The notes under the pieces: generated by a model
Database searches by the model: none
What the model saw: the letters and a program-made list of their open reading frames with translations, nothing else
What the model was told of the DNA's origin: nothing
Made by a program: the position numbers and the translations under genes
Shown: positions 24,257 to 33,475 of the stretch, in pieces
Layout: each line of letters starts with the position of its first letter
Position numbering within the stretch: the stretch's first letter is position 1
Source of the DNA: CAVDRM01 sp963626285
GTDB lineage: Bacteria; Bacillota; Clostridia; Christensenellales; Aristaeellaceae
DNA length: 64,000 nucleotides
NCBI GenBank assembly: GCA_963626285.1
Contig: CAVFWQ010000002.1
Location: forward strand, 1-64,000
Direction of reading: 5' to 3'

Positions 24257-25480
24257 GTGTGGCGTCAGATACCCTGCCCCGTGGAGACACGCGAAAACGC
24301 GCTGGGTGAGATTCGGCTGGCGGACGCCGTTATAGACCCGCTGGAGGAGTATATCGGGCAGGCGCAGTGCGTGTACATCGACCCGCCCTTTTTCACGGGC
24401 GAGTCCTTTGTCATGCGCCAGCGCATCGGCGAGGCAGGCTGGAAAAACGGCTCGCCCGCCGTTTCCCTGACCGCGTACAGCGACGTTTACGAGAGCAGGG
24501 AAGCCTATCTTGCCTTTCTCCGCGCCCTCATTCGGAAGGCGCACGCCCTGCTTCGGGACACGGGCGCCATGTTCCTGCATCTGGACACGCGCATGGACGC
24601 CTACGCCCGACTGCTTTTGGATGAAATTTTCGGCGAAAAGAACTTCGTCAATCAAATCATCTGGGCGTACCAGTCCGGCGGGCGCTCGGTCAGGCGCTTT
24701 TCCCGCAAGCACGACCTGATCTTCTTCTATCAGAAGTCCCGCCGCCTGGCGTTTGATTTGAGCGAGGTCCCCATCCCGCGGGAGGGCAACCGGCAGAACC
24801 ATATGCGCCGCACCGTGGACGGGGAAGGCCGCGCCTGCCGCACCATCCGCTCCGGCGGGAAGACCTATGTGTACTACGATGACGACCCCGTGTATCCGGG
24901 CGACGTGTGGACGGACCTGTCGCACCTTCAGCAGAAAGACCCGCAGCGCACGGGCTACGACACGCAAAAGCCGCAGGCGCTCATGGAGCGGATATTAAAG
25001 CCCGTCACCAAAGAGGGCGATTTGGCGGTCGACCTGTGCTGCGGCTCAGGGACTTTCCCTTTGACCGCCGCCCTGCTCAAGCGCCGCTTCCTGGGCGTGG
25101 ACAGCGGGAAGCCGGCCGTCAGCGTGAGCCGCAAGCGCCTGATCGCCGCCAAGATACCCTTTACGCTGAACGCCTGCGCGCCGCTCATCCCCGCGCAGCT
25201 GGATGCCGGGCTGTACGGCGGCATTGCCTTCTGCGACGTCGTCCTGCGGGGCTTTTCCGCCGCCGGGCTGCCGGAGGAAGCGCGGGGTCTGGACGCCGTG
25301 GACCAGTGGTCGGTCGGCGTGCTGCGGGACGGGCAGCTGTATGTGCTGGACGATTCGGTGCGCCTCAAGCAGAGTCCGGCGCTGCGCTCCGCCCTGCAGA
25401 TCCCCCTCATCTCCGGCACGCCCGCCGTCAGCGTGACGGATGTGCTGGGCAACCGGTACTGCTTTGTGTATGAAAGCTGA
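24257..25480 (+). CDS. Solitary DNA methyltransferase, beta-class N6A/N4C type
   Basis: 407 residues. Motif IV DPPF (residues 42-45) comes first, followed by a central region that would hold the target recognition domain, then motif X TQKPQALMERIL (about 236) and motif I DLCCGSGTF (about 259), the IV-TRD-X-I order of beta-class amino-methyltransferases. The last ~100 residues form an extra domain I do not recognise. GTG at 24257 follows GGGAGAG. No restriction gene is adjacent, so it is an orphan in this window. Target site unknown. Confidence 0.82.
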   Translation: MWRQIPCPVETRENALGEIRLADAVIDPLEEYIGQAQCVYIDPPFFTGESFVMRQRIGEAGWKNGSPAVSLTAYSDVYESREAYLAFLRALIRKAHALLRDTGAMFLHLDTRMDAYARLLLDEIFGEKNFVNQIIWAYQSGGRSVRRFSRKHDLIFFYQKSRRLAFDLSEVPIPREGNRQNHMRRTVDGEGRACRTIRSGGKTYVYYDDDPVYPGDVWTDLSHLQQKDPQRTGYDTQKPQALMERILKPVTKEGDLAVDLCCGSGTFPLTAALLKRRFLGVDSGKPAVSVSRKRLIAAKIPFTLNACAPLIPAQLDAGLYGGIAFCDVVLRGFSAAGLPEEARGLDAVDQWSVGVLRDGQLYVLDDSVRLKQSPALRSALQIPLISGTPAVSVTDVLGNRYCFVYES

Positions 25481-25532
25481 GCCTTTTCCAAAACATCCGA
25501 CGGAATGTTACCGATTATTCACAACTGAGCCC

Positions 25533-25561
25533 TTGTCATATGAGGCGGCAGGGCGTATAAT
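25533..25561 (+). promoter_or_regulatory. Promoter of the diguanylate cyclase gene
   Basis: TTGTCA (25533-25538), a 17-base spacer and TATAAT (25556-25561). Confidence 0.8.
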
Positions 25562-25609
25562 GGTTTAACGCACCGCAGCGCGGAGATTTAAAGGAGAGGA
25601 GAGCGGCGC

Positions 25610-26893
25610 ATGTACAGCTTTGTTTACATGGAGCAGAATCTTTTTGCCGTCGCAGTGCTGGCCGTTCTGCTTTCGAACCTGCGCAAAAACGGCGGCATGA
25701 TGCGGGACGAGGTGCTGTTCCGCCGCCTGGTCGCCTCGGTCATGATGGTGCTGATCGTGGACGGCTTTTCGTGGGTCATCGAGGGGAGGACATTCCCCGG
25801 CGCGCACCTTCTGCTGGTCTGCCTAAACACCGTGTACTTTTTCCTGAGCGGGCTCATTTCCTTTATCTGGGCGCAGTACATTGATTGCCGCCTGTTCCCG
25901 CGGGACAAGAACTGGCGCAGGCGCCGGTACTTCTACATGGTGCCCTATGCGTTCCTGTCCGCGGTCGCGCTCCTGACCCCGTTCACGGGCTGGGTCTTCA
26001 CCGTGGACTCCGCCAACATCTATCACCGCGGCGGCACGATGTTCTATGCCCATACCCTGCTCTCCGGCTTCAGCACGGTGTTTGCCGCCTCCCGCGCCCT
26101 GTGGATGATACGCAGGGATTTGTCCCGCATCCGCAAGAACGAGACGGTGCTGATCTCCATGCTGTCCCTTCTGTCCTTTTTCAGCGGGCTGGTGCAGCTG
26201 GACAATAAGGACTACCCCCTGCTTTGGATCATGACGACCGTTTCCCTGCTCATCGTCTTTGTCCGCCTGCAGAACAGGCAGATAACATTGGACACCCTGA
26301 CGAGCATCAACAACCGCCGGACGCTGAACCGCTATCTGGAGACCGCGTTCACCAACCTTAAAAAGGGCGATGCGCTGTATCTCATCATCATCGATATCGA
26401 CGATTTCAAGTCCATCAACGATACCTTCGGCCATGCCGTCGGCGATGCCGCCATCATCGAGTCGGCGGAGATCTTAAAGCGCGTCTGCGGGCGCGGCGGG
26501 TATTTTCTGGCGCGCTACGGCGGCGATGAATTTGTCGTGGCAGCCGTCCGCCGCCACGGGAGCGACATGAACGACGTGATAGAGCAGGTCAACAGCGAGG
26601 TCGCTTTGAGCAACGCTTCGTCCGACCAGCCCTACAGGCTCTCCTTCAGCATGGGGCATGCCCATCTGCACGAGGGAGACCCCCGCGGCGTGGAGGGGCT
26701 CATCCGTGCGGCCGACCGCTGGATGTACACCAAAAAGCGCTCCGGCAAGCGCGCCGCAGCCGAAAGAGCGAAAGCCGGCGCGAATGCCGCCGAAAGCGCC
26801 GAAGAAACGGCGGACGGGAGCGCCGATGCGGGCTGCGCCCTCTGCCAAAGCCCGTCCTGCCCGTGCGAAAAGAGACAGGACGAAGAGGAATAA
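25610..26893 (+). CDS. Membrane-bound GGDEF diguanylate cyclase
   Basis: 427 residues. An N-terminal membrane domain with about seven helices (to about residue 225) precedes a GGDEF domain with DIDDFKSINDTFGH and the active-site YGGDEF (about 303-308), so cyclic di-GMP synthesis is likely. The inhibitory RxxD I-site is not evident five residues before GGDEF (RGGY there). The C-terminal tail is alanine-rich and ends with a cysteine cluster CALCQSPSCPC before an acidic end, an unusual addition. ATG follows GGAGAGGAG. Confidence 0.88.
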   Translation: MYSFVYMEQNLFAVAVLAVLLSNLRKNGGMMRDEVLFRRLVASVMMVLIVDGFSWVIEGRTFPGAHLLLVCLNTVYFFLSGLISFIWAQYIDCRLFPRDKNWRRRRYFYMVPYAFLSAVALLTPFTGWVFTVDSANIYHRGGTMFYAHTLLSGFSTVFAASRALWMIRRDLSRIRKNETVLISMLSLLSFFSGLVQLDNKDYPLLWIMTTVSLLIVFVRLQNRQITLDTLTSINNRRTLNRYLETAFTNLKKGDALYLIIIDIDDFKSINDTFGHAVGDAAIIESAEILKRVCGRGGYFLARYGGDEFVVAAVRRHGSDMNDVIEQVNSEVALSNASSDQPYRLSFSMGHAHLHEGDPRGVEGLIRAADRWMYTKKRSGKRAAAERAKAGANAAESAEETADGSADAGCALCQSPSCPCEKRQDEEE

Positions 26894-26904
26894 GAGAAAG
26901 ACAG

Positions 26905-26976
26905 ACGGGAGACCTTTCCTTTTGCAAAAGGAAAGGTCTCCCGTGCCCTCTAAAGGAAAACGTTTATACACAAAGT
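26905..26976 (+). repeat. Hairpin-plus-tail dispersed repeat, copy C (3' of GGDEF gene)
   Basis: Perfect 40-base palindrome, arms ACGGGAGACCTTTCCTTTT (26905-26923) and its complement (26926-26944), then the tail GTGCCCTCTAAAGGAAAACG similar to copies A and B. Confidence 0.75.
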
Positions 26977-27073
26977 AAGAATCGAAGCGAAGAAGCAGTA
27001 TCTGTGTGCGGCGGGCAAAAGGGGCGATTCATTCCGAAAAAGAATACTTTCCCCCGTTGTCCGATGATTTGCC

Positions 27074-27388
27074 TTACACGCGCAGGAAGTCCAGCAGCGC
27101 TTCCTTGTCCTGCGCGCCGACGGTGCGGCGCTGCTCCCGTCCGTCTTCAAAGACGATGAGCGTCGGGATGCTGCTGACGCGGTAGCGGGCGGCCAGCTCC
27201 GCCTGTTCGTCCACGTTGACCTTGCCCACATACGCCTTCCCCTCGGTCTCCTCGGCGATTTCCTCGACAACGGGCGCTATCATGCGGCAGGGCATGCACC
27301 ACGTCGCCCAGAAATCCACCAGCACGGGCTTATCGGCCTTCAAAACCTTCTCCTCAAAATTATCGGTCGTCAATGTGATCTCACGCAT
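27074..27388 (-). CDS. trxA: Thioredoxin with WCMPC active site
   Basis: 104 residues, thioredoxin fold. The redox motif is WCMPC (Cys31, Cys34) rather than the usual WCGPC, and the cis-proline SIPTL is present. Disulfide reductase or chaperone-type role in the cytoplasm. ATG at 27386-27388 follows AAGGAG. It starts 5 bases after the RseC-like gene, so the two form an operon. Confidence 0.92.
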   Translation of the reverse strand: MREITLTTDNFEEKVLKADKPVLVDFWATWCMPCRMIAPVVEEIAEETEGKAYVGKVNVDEQAELAARYRVSSIPTLIVFEDGREQRRTVGAQDKEALLDFLRV

Positions 27389-27393
27389 TGGTT

Positions 27394-27837
27394 TCACTCC
27401 TTTTCCGCATCCGAAACGGAATGTCCGTCCGTCTGCTTCTTTTCTTCTTCGCGGACGGCGATGACGCGCGGCTTCCACGCATTGCGGCGGCCGAGGCGCC
27501 TGTCCGCCACATGCAGCCCGCCCCACGCAAGGAAAAGCCCGATGAGGCCGCCCGCTGCTGCCGCGGCGTCTGTCTGAAACACGGTCTGCCCCAGGAAAAC
27601 GCCCGCCATCAGCCCCAGCAGGGGGATGACATAGGCCAGCGCGGACGCCTTTACGATGCGTGCGTCCGGCATCTCGACGTCCACCTGCGCGCCGACTGCG
27701 GCGTTTCCCTCCAGTTCGACCAGTTCTCTGTGCGCGTGCCCCGTGCAGGCACCGCATTTTTCGCACATTTCGGGGCGGTCAAAGCAGACCTTGAGCCTGC
27801 CGTTTGCCGCCTCCGTCACACGACCCGTTCGAATCAT
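27394..27837 (-). CDS. SoxR-reducing system RseC family protein
   Basis: 147 residues. N-terminal cysteines (C18, C25, C28, C31 in CEKCGAC) and two membrane helices (about 64-84 and 91-110) fit the RseC/RsxC-partner family (PF04246), usually tied to the Rnf electron-transfer complex. No rnf genes are in the window. Coupling to thioredoxin suggests a membrane thiol or redox role here; that is inference. The RBS is weak. Confidence 0.85.
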   Translation of the reverse strand: MIRTGRVTEAANGRLKVCFDRPEMCEKCGACTGHAHRELVELEGNAAVGAQVDVEMPDARIVKASALAYVIPLLGLMAGVFLGQTVFQTDAAAAAGGLIGLFLAWGGLHVADRRLGRRNAWKPRVIAVREEEKKQTDGHSVSDAEKE

Positions 27838-27884
27838 CCGTCATTCACACCCTCATGCCGTCCTGCGGATCCGTCCGCATACAG

Positions 27885-27914
27885 ATTATACCACAGAAGC
27901 GGGAAATAAAACAA
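27885..27914 (-). promoter_or_regulatory. Promoter of rseC-trxA
   Basis: Minus strand TTGTTT (27909-27914), an 18-base spacer and TATAAT (27885-27890). Confidence 0.7.
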
Positions 27915-28006
27915 GCCGGCAGGGCGGGGATCCTCTCCGGGACACGGCATTCTTTCCCTCCGCAAACATTCGGCGTTCCGCCCCCGTGAGGCGCAGCGTC
28001 CGCTTC

Positions 28007-28035
28007 TTGTCATAACATGCAAAGTATGCTATACT
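28007..28035 (+). promoter_or_regulatory. Promoter of the pyrimidine phosphorylase gene
   Basis: TTGTCA (28007-28012), a 17-base spacer and TATACT (28030-28035). Confidence 0.8.
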
Positions 28036-28069
28036 GAGAATGCTGAAAAAGGCAGAAAGGATGCGCTGT

Positions 28070-29398
28070 ATGGACTTTTTGCAGATCATCGAAGACAAGA
28101 AGCTGGGACGGGCGCTGTCTGCCGAGCAGATTCGGGATTTTGCCCTCGGCGCGGCGCGGCGCACGGTGCCGGAATATCAGCTGGCCGCCCTGCTGATGGC
28201 GATTCGCTTAAACGGCATGGATGCCCGCGAAACAACGGATCTGACGATGGCGATGGCGCATTCCGGCGATATGCTGGAGCCGGACGTCGGCGGCATCCCC
28301 GTGGACAAGCATTCCACCGGCGGCGTGGGCGACACCACGACGCTGGTGTTGGCGCCCCTTGTGGCGGCCTGCGGCGGCAAGGTGCTGAAGATGAGCGGGC
28401 GCGGGCTGGGGCATACGGGTGGCACGGTGGACAAAATGGAGGCCATCCCCCATATGAAGACATCCCTGCCCGAAGCGGAATTTGTGCGCATTGTCCGCGA
28501 AATCGGCTGCGCGGTGGTCGGGCAGAGCGCGGAACTGGCACCGGCGGACAAGGAATTGTACGCCCTCAGGGACGTGACCGGCACGGTGGATTCCATCCCC
28601 CTGATCGCCTCCAGCATCCTGTCCAAGAAGTTCGCCTCCGGTGCGCGCTCCATCGTGCTGGATGTGAAGTTCGGCTCCGGCGCCATCATGGATACGCTGG
28701 AAAAGAGCGTGCAGCTTGCGCAGACGATGGTATCCATCGGCGAGCACGCGGGGCGGGACGTCATCGCCGTGGTGTCCTCGATGGCCGAGCCTCTGGGCAC
28801 GCACATCGGCAACGCGCTGGAGGTCAGGGAAGCGATCGACATCCTTTCCGACCGCGCCGGCGGGGATCTGAAGACCGTCTCCCTCTTCCTGGGGGCGCGG
28901 ATGCTCGTCGCCTCCCATGTGTGCGCGACGGCGGACGAGGCCGAGAAAAAGCTGGAGCAGGCACTTGTGTCCGGCGCGGGCCTCAACAAGCTGCGCGAAA
29001 TGATCGCGCGGCAGGGAGGCGATGCGCGGGTCTGCGACGATTTGAGTCTGCTCCCGCAGGCGCCGATCGTGCGCGATATTTTCCTGAATGCGGGCGGCTA
29101 TGTCACGCAGATGGACACGACGGCGCTGGGCAATGCGGCGCAGGGCATGGGCGCGGGGCGCAAGAAAAAGGGCGAAAACATCGACCCTGCCGTCGGCTTT
29201 GTCATGCGGGTGCGGCTGGGCGATTTTGTGCACGCGGGCGATACGCTGGCGACCCTGTACGCCCACAGCGAAGAGAGCGCGGACTGGGCGGAGGCGGGCA
29301 TCAAGCGCGCCGTGACGCTGAGCGACGCGCCTGTCGAAAAGCCGCCGCTGATCTACGCGGTGATCACCAAAGACGGCATTGAAAAGCCGGAGATGTAA
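28070..29398 (+). CDS. Pyrimidine-nucleoside/thymidine phosphorylase
   Basis: 442 residues. Phosphorolysis of pyrimidine nucleosides to base and (deoxy)ribose 1-phosphate. The family signature SGRGLGHTGGTVDKMEAI is present, as are DKHSTGGVGDTTT (phosphate site) and KFGSGA. A thymidine-only (deoA) or broad (pdp) specificity cannot be decided by eye, so no symbol is given. ATG at 28070 follows AAAGG by 9 bases; an in-frame ATG at 28061 is too close to it. The next gene begins 12 bases after the stop. Confidence 0.93.
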   Translation: MDFLQIIEDKKLGRALSAEQIRDFALGAARRTVPEYQLAALLMAIRLNGMDARETTDLTMAMAHSGDMLEPDVGGIPVDKHSTGGVGDTTTLVLAPLVAACGGKVLKMSGRGLGHTGGTVDKMEAIPHMKTSLPEAEFVRIVREIGCAVVGQSAELAPADKELYALRDVTGTVDSIPLIASSILSKKFASGARSIVLDVKFGSGAIMDTLEKSVQLAQTMVSIGEHAGRDVIAVVSSMAEPLGTHIGNALEVREAIDILSDRAGGDLKTVSLFLGARMLVASHVCATADEAEKKLEQALVSGAGLNKLREMIARQGGDARVCDDLSLLPQAPIVRDIFLNAGGYVTQMDTTALGNAAQGMGAGRKKKGENIDPAVGFVMRVRLGDFVHAGDTLATLYAHSEESADWAEAGIKRAVTLSDAPVEKPPLIYAVITKDGIEKPEM

Positions 29399-29410
29399 GG
29401 AGTATTTGCC

Positions 29411-30574
29411 ATGAAAAAGCTGTCTGTTCTGCTGGCGCTCTGCCTTTTATGCACGCTGTGCGCGGCCGCTTCGGCGGACACGGGCACCCTGTCCAAGCTG
29501 GAGCTTTCCTCCTACACCGATTCCATCCTGAAAACGGCGCTGATCGACAATCGGTACGAGGCCGAGGAGACGGACGGAGGCTGGCTGCTGCGCTTTAAGC
29601 AGTACACGCTGAAGACCGATGCGCAGAAGCTGACCTCCTCCACCCGCATCCTGGCCGTCATCTTCGACGACCTGACGCTGGGCGACGACTGCATGGGCGA
29701 TTTGCGCGGCATCAAGCTGAACGACTCTTTGCAGACCCTGCTGTCCGCCTACCCGCTGGAAAATGCCTCCATGACGGGCACGCGGGAGGAAGCGGTGCTG
29801 TATGCGGACGGCGAGCTGCCGGGGCAGGCGGCTGTCGGGTACTTAAAGCGGGACGGGCAGCGCGTGACACAGATCACCCACTACGCCTATTACATGGCGG
29901 ACAGCGGCGTGGGCGTGGCGGCGGCCGTCTATGACCTGCGCGATGGCGCCGTCGTTCGGGCGGAGCTGAACCTGTCCATGCCCACCCTCACCGTGCAGGA
30001 CGCAAAGGACGAGCTGGCCGCCTTCCGGGACGTGCTGGGGCAGACGGAATATTCCGCGTATCTGAGCGCGGCGGAGGGCGGCGAGGCGCTGCCGTTTGAC
30101 CGCGACGACCTCATCTTTTCCGGCATGGACTTTCTGGACTTAACGCCGGAGGATGCGCAGAACGTGCTGGGCGACGACTTTGCCGAGGAATGGCTGGAGG
30201 ACGGGGACACCTTCATCCACGTTATGGAGTGGAACGCCGCGACGATCACCTTCCTGCACGACAGGGACAGGAACCTTCTGCGCGTGGACAGCCTGTACAT
30301 GGACGAGGACACCCTGGAAGGGCCGCGGGGCATCCGCATCGGCGACCGGCAGGAGAACGTCATCTCCTGCTTTGCCTCCGAAGCGGGCGTGAGCGACGGC
30401 GACGTGACCTACCTCTACGGCGCGGCGGGCGATGAAAGTTACGGCCTGGCCGAGTATGTGGCCGCGGGCGAGACCTGTATCCGCTACGGCTGCACGGTGG
30501 AGGATCATGCCGTGACCCTCATTCTGAATATGCGTGAAGCCACCCTGACCAGCATGATCTTACAGATGGAATAA
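29411..30574 (+). CDS. Secreted protein of unknown function
   Basis: 387 residues. Signal peptide MKKLSVLLALCLLCTLCAAA with likely cleavage near ASA-DTG. The mature protein carries RGIKLNDSLQTLLSAY and RGIRIGDRQENVISCF, two copies of a G-I-x(2)-x-D-x(4)-x-L/I-x(2) motif that also occurs at 21458-21988, suggesting a BamE-like or inhibitor-like small fold repeated within a larger protein. Probably co-transcribed with the phosphorylase gene, but no functional link is evident. Confidence 0.75.
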   Translation: MKKLSVLLALCLLCTLCAAASADTGTLSKLELSSYTDSILKTALIDNRYEAEETDGGWLLRFKQYTLKTDAQKLTSSTRILAVIFDDLTLGDDCMGDLRGIKLNDSLQTLLSAYPLENASMTGTREEAVLYADGELPGQAAVGYLKRDGQRVTQITHYAYYMADSGVGVAAAVYDLRDGAVVRAELNLSMPTLTVQDAKDELAAFRDVLGQTEYSAYLSAAEGGEALPFDRDDLIFSGMDFLDLTPEDAQNVLGDDFAEEWLEDGDTFIHVMEWNAATITFLHDRDRNLLRVDSLYMDEDTLEGPRGIRIGDRQENVISCFASEAGVSDGDVTYLYGAAGDESYGLAEYVAAGETCIRYGCTVEDHAVTLILNMREATLTSMILQME

Positions 30575-30649
30575 ACGCAGAGCGGCCGCCCGCCGTAAAG
30601 CGTGACCGCCAAGTGCTGAGTCTGTCATTCAAGGAAAGCCGGAGGCATT

Positions 30650-33475
30650 ATGAAGATCGACTTAACCTGTCCGGTGGAGCTGTGGCATTTTAAAATGCCG
30701 ACGGCTCAATACCCCGTCTGCACGGTGCAGCTGTACAACCTTTCTGAAAAGACGGTCAGCAGCGTGCAGGCCTGCTTTCTGTGCTTTGACGCGGAGGGCG
30801 AGCAGATAACGCGGCAGGTCGAGCGTGTGCAGGGACTGGATGCGCCGACGCGCTGCGCCTTTGAAATGGCCGTGGCGGTGGAGGGCGGCGCGGACGCCTC
30901 CGACATGGAGCTCATCATCGAAAAGGTCTGGTTTGACGACGGCACGGTCTGGCGGCGCGGGACGGCGCCCGTCAGCGAATACACCCTGTCCGCCCCGCCG
31001 GACGACAAGCGTTTGCAGGTGCTCCGGCAGATGGCGGGCGCGGACGCCTCCGTCTACCCCACCGACCAGGGCGCGGTCTGGGTGTGCATCTGCGGCCGCG
31101 CCAATGCCGCCAGCGAGGAAAACTGCCGGCGCTGCCTTCGCTCCAAGCATGATATTTTCGCCAGCTTCAACGAGGCGGCCGTGGAAAAGGTGCTGTACCT
31201 GCGCGAGACCGCCATGGAGGAGCAGCGCCGCCGCGAGCGGGCGGAGCAGATTCGCCTGCTCAACGAAAAGGAGGCGCTGGAAAAAAAGAAAAAGCGCCGC
31301 CGGAAGCGGATCCTGACCGTTCTCATCACCACCGTCTGCGTGCTGGCGTTGGCCTACGGGACGCTGTTTCACTTTATCCCCTGGTATGTGTATACAAGCT
31401 CCGTCCGGGAAATGGACAACGCGCAGTACGACGCGGCGCGGAAGGGCTTCACGCGGCTGGCGGAATACGATTATCGGGATTCCGCCGAGATGATCTCGGA
31501 GTGCAATTACCGTCAGGCCAAGGCAGCTCTGGAGGGCGGCACCTACACCTCTTTGGCCGCCGCGCAGGAGATGTTCGATGCCCTTGACTACAAGGACAGC
31601 AAGACCCTGGCGAAGGAGGCGCGGTATTTACAGGCCGAAAAGCGCCGTGCGGCGGGCGAATGGGACGCGGCGTTTGCGATCTATGAGGGCATCGCCGGTT
31701 ACAAAAACGCCGTCGAGTGCATGGATCTGTGCGTCTACGGCCGTGCGGACGAAAACATGCAGAAGGGCGATTATGCCGCTGCGCGGGCGGATTTTTTGAC
31801 TTTGGGCAGCTTCAGCGACGCCGCGGCGAAGGCGCTGGAATGTCTTTATCAGCCGGGCTTGAAGGCGCTGGCGGAGAACGATGCGGAGACAGCCATTGCC
31901 TGCTTTACGGAGCTGGGCGATTACAGAGAGAGCGCCTTAAAGCTCAGGCAGGCCTATTATCTGGCGGGCGACCTTCTGTTTAAGCAGGAGGACTATGACG
32001 CGGCGGCGGACTACTTCCTCCTGGCGGACGATTATTCCGATGCTTACCGCCGCGCCACGCAGTGCCTGTACGAGCCGGCGGTCAAGGCGATGAACGCGGG
32101 CGAATACGAGACCGCCGCCGAAATGTTTGAAAAAATCAGCACCTACAGCGATTCGGCCGCCCGCTTCAGCGAGTGCGAATATCAGGTGGGGCTTGCGCTG
32201 ATGGAGGCTGAGGACTACGAGGGTGCGCAGGCGGCGTTTGAAAAGGCGGGCGAGTATGAGCCGGCCAGGGAAGCGCTGAACGAATGCATCTACCTGCCCG
32301 CCCTGACGCTGCTGGCAGACGGCGATACGGATGCGGCGCTGGCACAGCTTCGGCGCATCCCCGGCTACAAGGACGCCGACGAGCTGGCCGAGCAGATTTC
32401 CTATGAAAAGGCGCTGGAGGCGCTGAATGATCAGGAGTACGAGACCGCCATTTCCCTGTTCACCGAATTGGGCGAATACGAGGACAGCGCCTCCCTGCTG
32501 ATGGACGCCCGCTACGGGCAGGCGCTGGCCGCGCTGGAAGCGGGCGATGCGGACACGGCGTACGAGCTGTTCTCGGCGCTGGGCAATTATCTGTCCAGCG
32601 CCCAGTACCTGCGGCAGGCGACCTATGAACGCGCCGTAAAGCTGCTGGAGCTTGAAAAATGGCAGGAGGCGCAGGCGCTGCTGGCCACCATCCCCGATTA
32701 TGAGGGCGTGTCCGAGCAGCTTTCCGAATGCCTCTATCAGCAGGCGCTGTCCGCCGTCAACTCGTTGGATTACGCGGGCGCCATCGATAAATTGGGCGCC
32801 ATCCTCTCCTACAAAAATTCGCAGGATCTGTTCAATGACTGCACCTATCGGCTGGCGACCTCCTATATGGAGGCGGGCGATCATGCGCAGGCCGCCGCGC
32901 TCTATGCGCAGATCCCCGCCTACGAGGATGCGGGCGCTTTGGCTGAGCAGTGCTACGACACCTATTTTTCCGATGCCTACGCTGCGGCAAAGGCCGCCTA
33001 TGACGAGAAGGACTATGCCGCCGTGGTGGACGCGGTGAGCGGGCTTGACCTGTCCTCGCTGGGCGACAAGTACGCGGACTTAAAGCCCATATTCGAGGAG
33101 GCCGCCTACTTCTACGCCGAGGCGCTCTACGCGGACAGGCGCCCCTATGAGGCGTACCAGATCTACAAGCTGATACCCGATTACAGGGATGTCGCCGACA
33201 AAAAAATGACGCGCATCTGCTATCAGGTCATCGGCAGCTGGGTCAGCTCCAAGGGCGCGCATTTCATCTTCAACGACGACGGGACGTGCAGCTTTGACGG
33301 CGCGAACATGTACTACTATGCGCGGCAGTACCTTTTGCAGACGGGCCCGACGGCGGACGACATGAGTACGGATTATCAGATCATCAACATTTCCAAGCGG
33401 GCGCTGACCCTGAAAAACAAAAAGTCGGGCAAGACCTACCGGCTCACCCGCGAAGAGACGGAGCAGGCCGAATGA
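30650..33475 (+). CDS. Large membrane-anchored repeat protein with zinc ribbon
   Basis: 941 residues. Layout: an Ig-like N-terminal domain (about 1-115), a zinc ribbon CICGRANAASEENCRRC (C-x-C...C-x2-C, about 147-163), a charged coiled segment rich in K/R/E (about 185-222), one membrane helix (about 223-243), then about 14 TPR-like repeats of ~38-40 residues with a Y-K/R-D-S/A motif, and a C-terminal small domain with FNDDGTCSFDG. The charge pattern suggests the N-terminus inside and the repeats outside. It may be a scaffold. Its stop overlaps the acyltransferase start. Confidence 0.8.
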   Translation: MKIDLTCPVELWHFKMPTAQYPVCTVQLYNLSEKTVSSVQACFLCFDAEGEQITRQVERVQGLDAPTRCAFEMAVAVEGGADASDMELIIEKVWFDDGTVWRRGTAPVSEYTLSAPPDDKRLQVLRQMAGADASVYPTDQGAVWVCICGRANAASEENCRRCLRSKHDIFASFNEAAVEKVLYLRETAMEEQRRRERAEQIRLLNEKEALEKKKKRRRKRILTVLITTVCVLALAYGTLFHFIPWYVYTSSVREMDNAQYDAARKGFTRLAEYDYRDSAEMISECNYRQAKAALEGGTYTSLAAAQEMFDALDYKDSKTLAKEARYLQAEKRRAAGEWDAAFAIYEGIAGYKNAVECMDLCVYGRADENMQKGDYAAARADFLTLGSFSDAAAKALECLYQPGLKALAENDAETAIACFTELGDYRESALKLRQAYYLAGDLLFKQEDYDAAADYFLLADDYSDAYRRATQCLYEPAVKAMNAGEYETAAEMFEKISTYSDSAARFSECEYQVGLALMEAEDYEGAQAAFEKAGEYEPAREALNECIYLPALTLLADGDTDAALAQLRRIPGYKDADELAEQISYEKALEALNDQEYETAISLFTELGEYEDSASLLMDARYGQALAALEAGDADTAYELFSALGNYLSSAQYLRQATYERAVKLLELEKWQEAQALLATIPDYEGVSEQLSECLYQQALSAVNSLDYAGAIDKLGAILSYKNSQDLFNDCTYRLATSYMEAGDHAQAAALYAQIPAYEDAGALAEQCYDTYFSDAYAAAKAAYDEKDYAAVVDAVSGLDLSSLGDKYADLKPIFEEAAYFYAEALYADRRPYEAYQIYKLIPDYRDVADKKMTRICYQVIGSWVSSKGAHFIFNDDGTCSFDGANMYYYARQYLLQTGPTADDMSTDYQIINISKRALTLKNKKSGKTYRLTREETEQAE

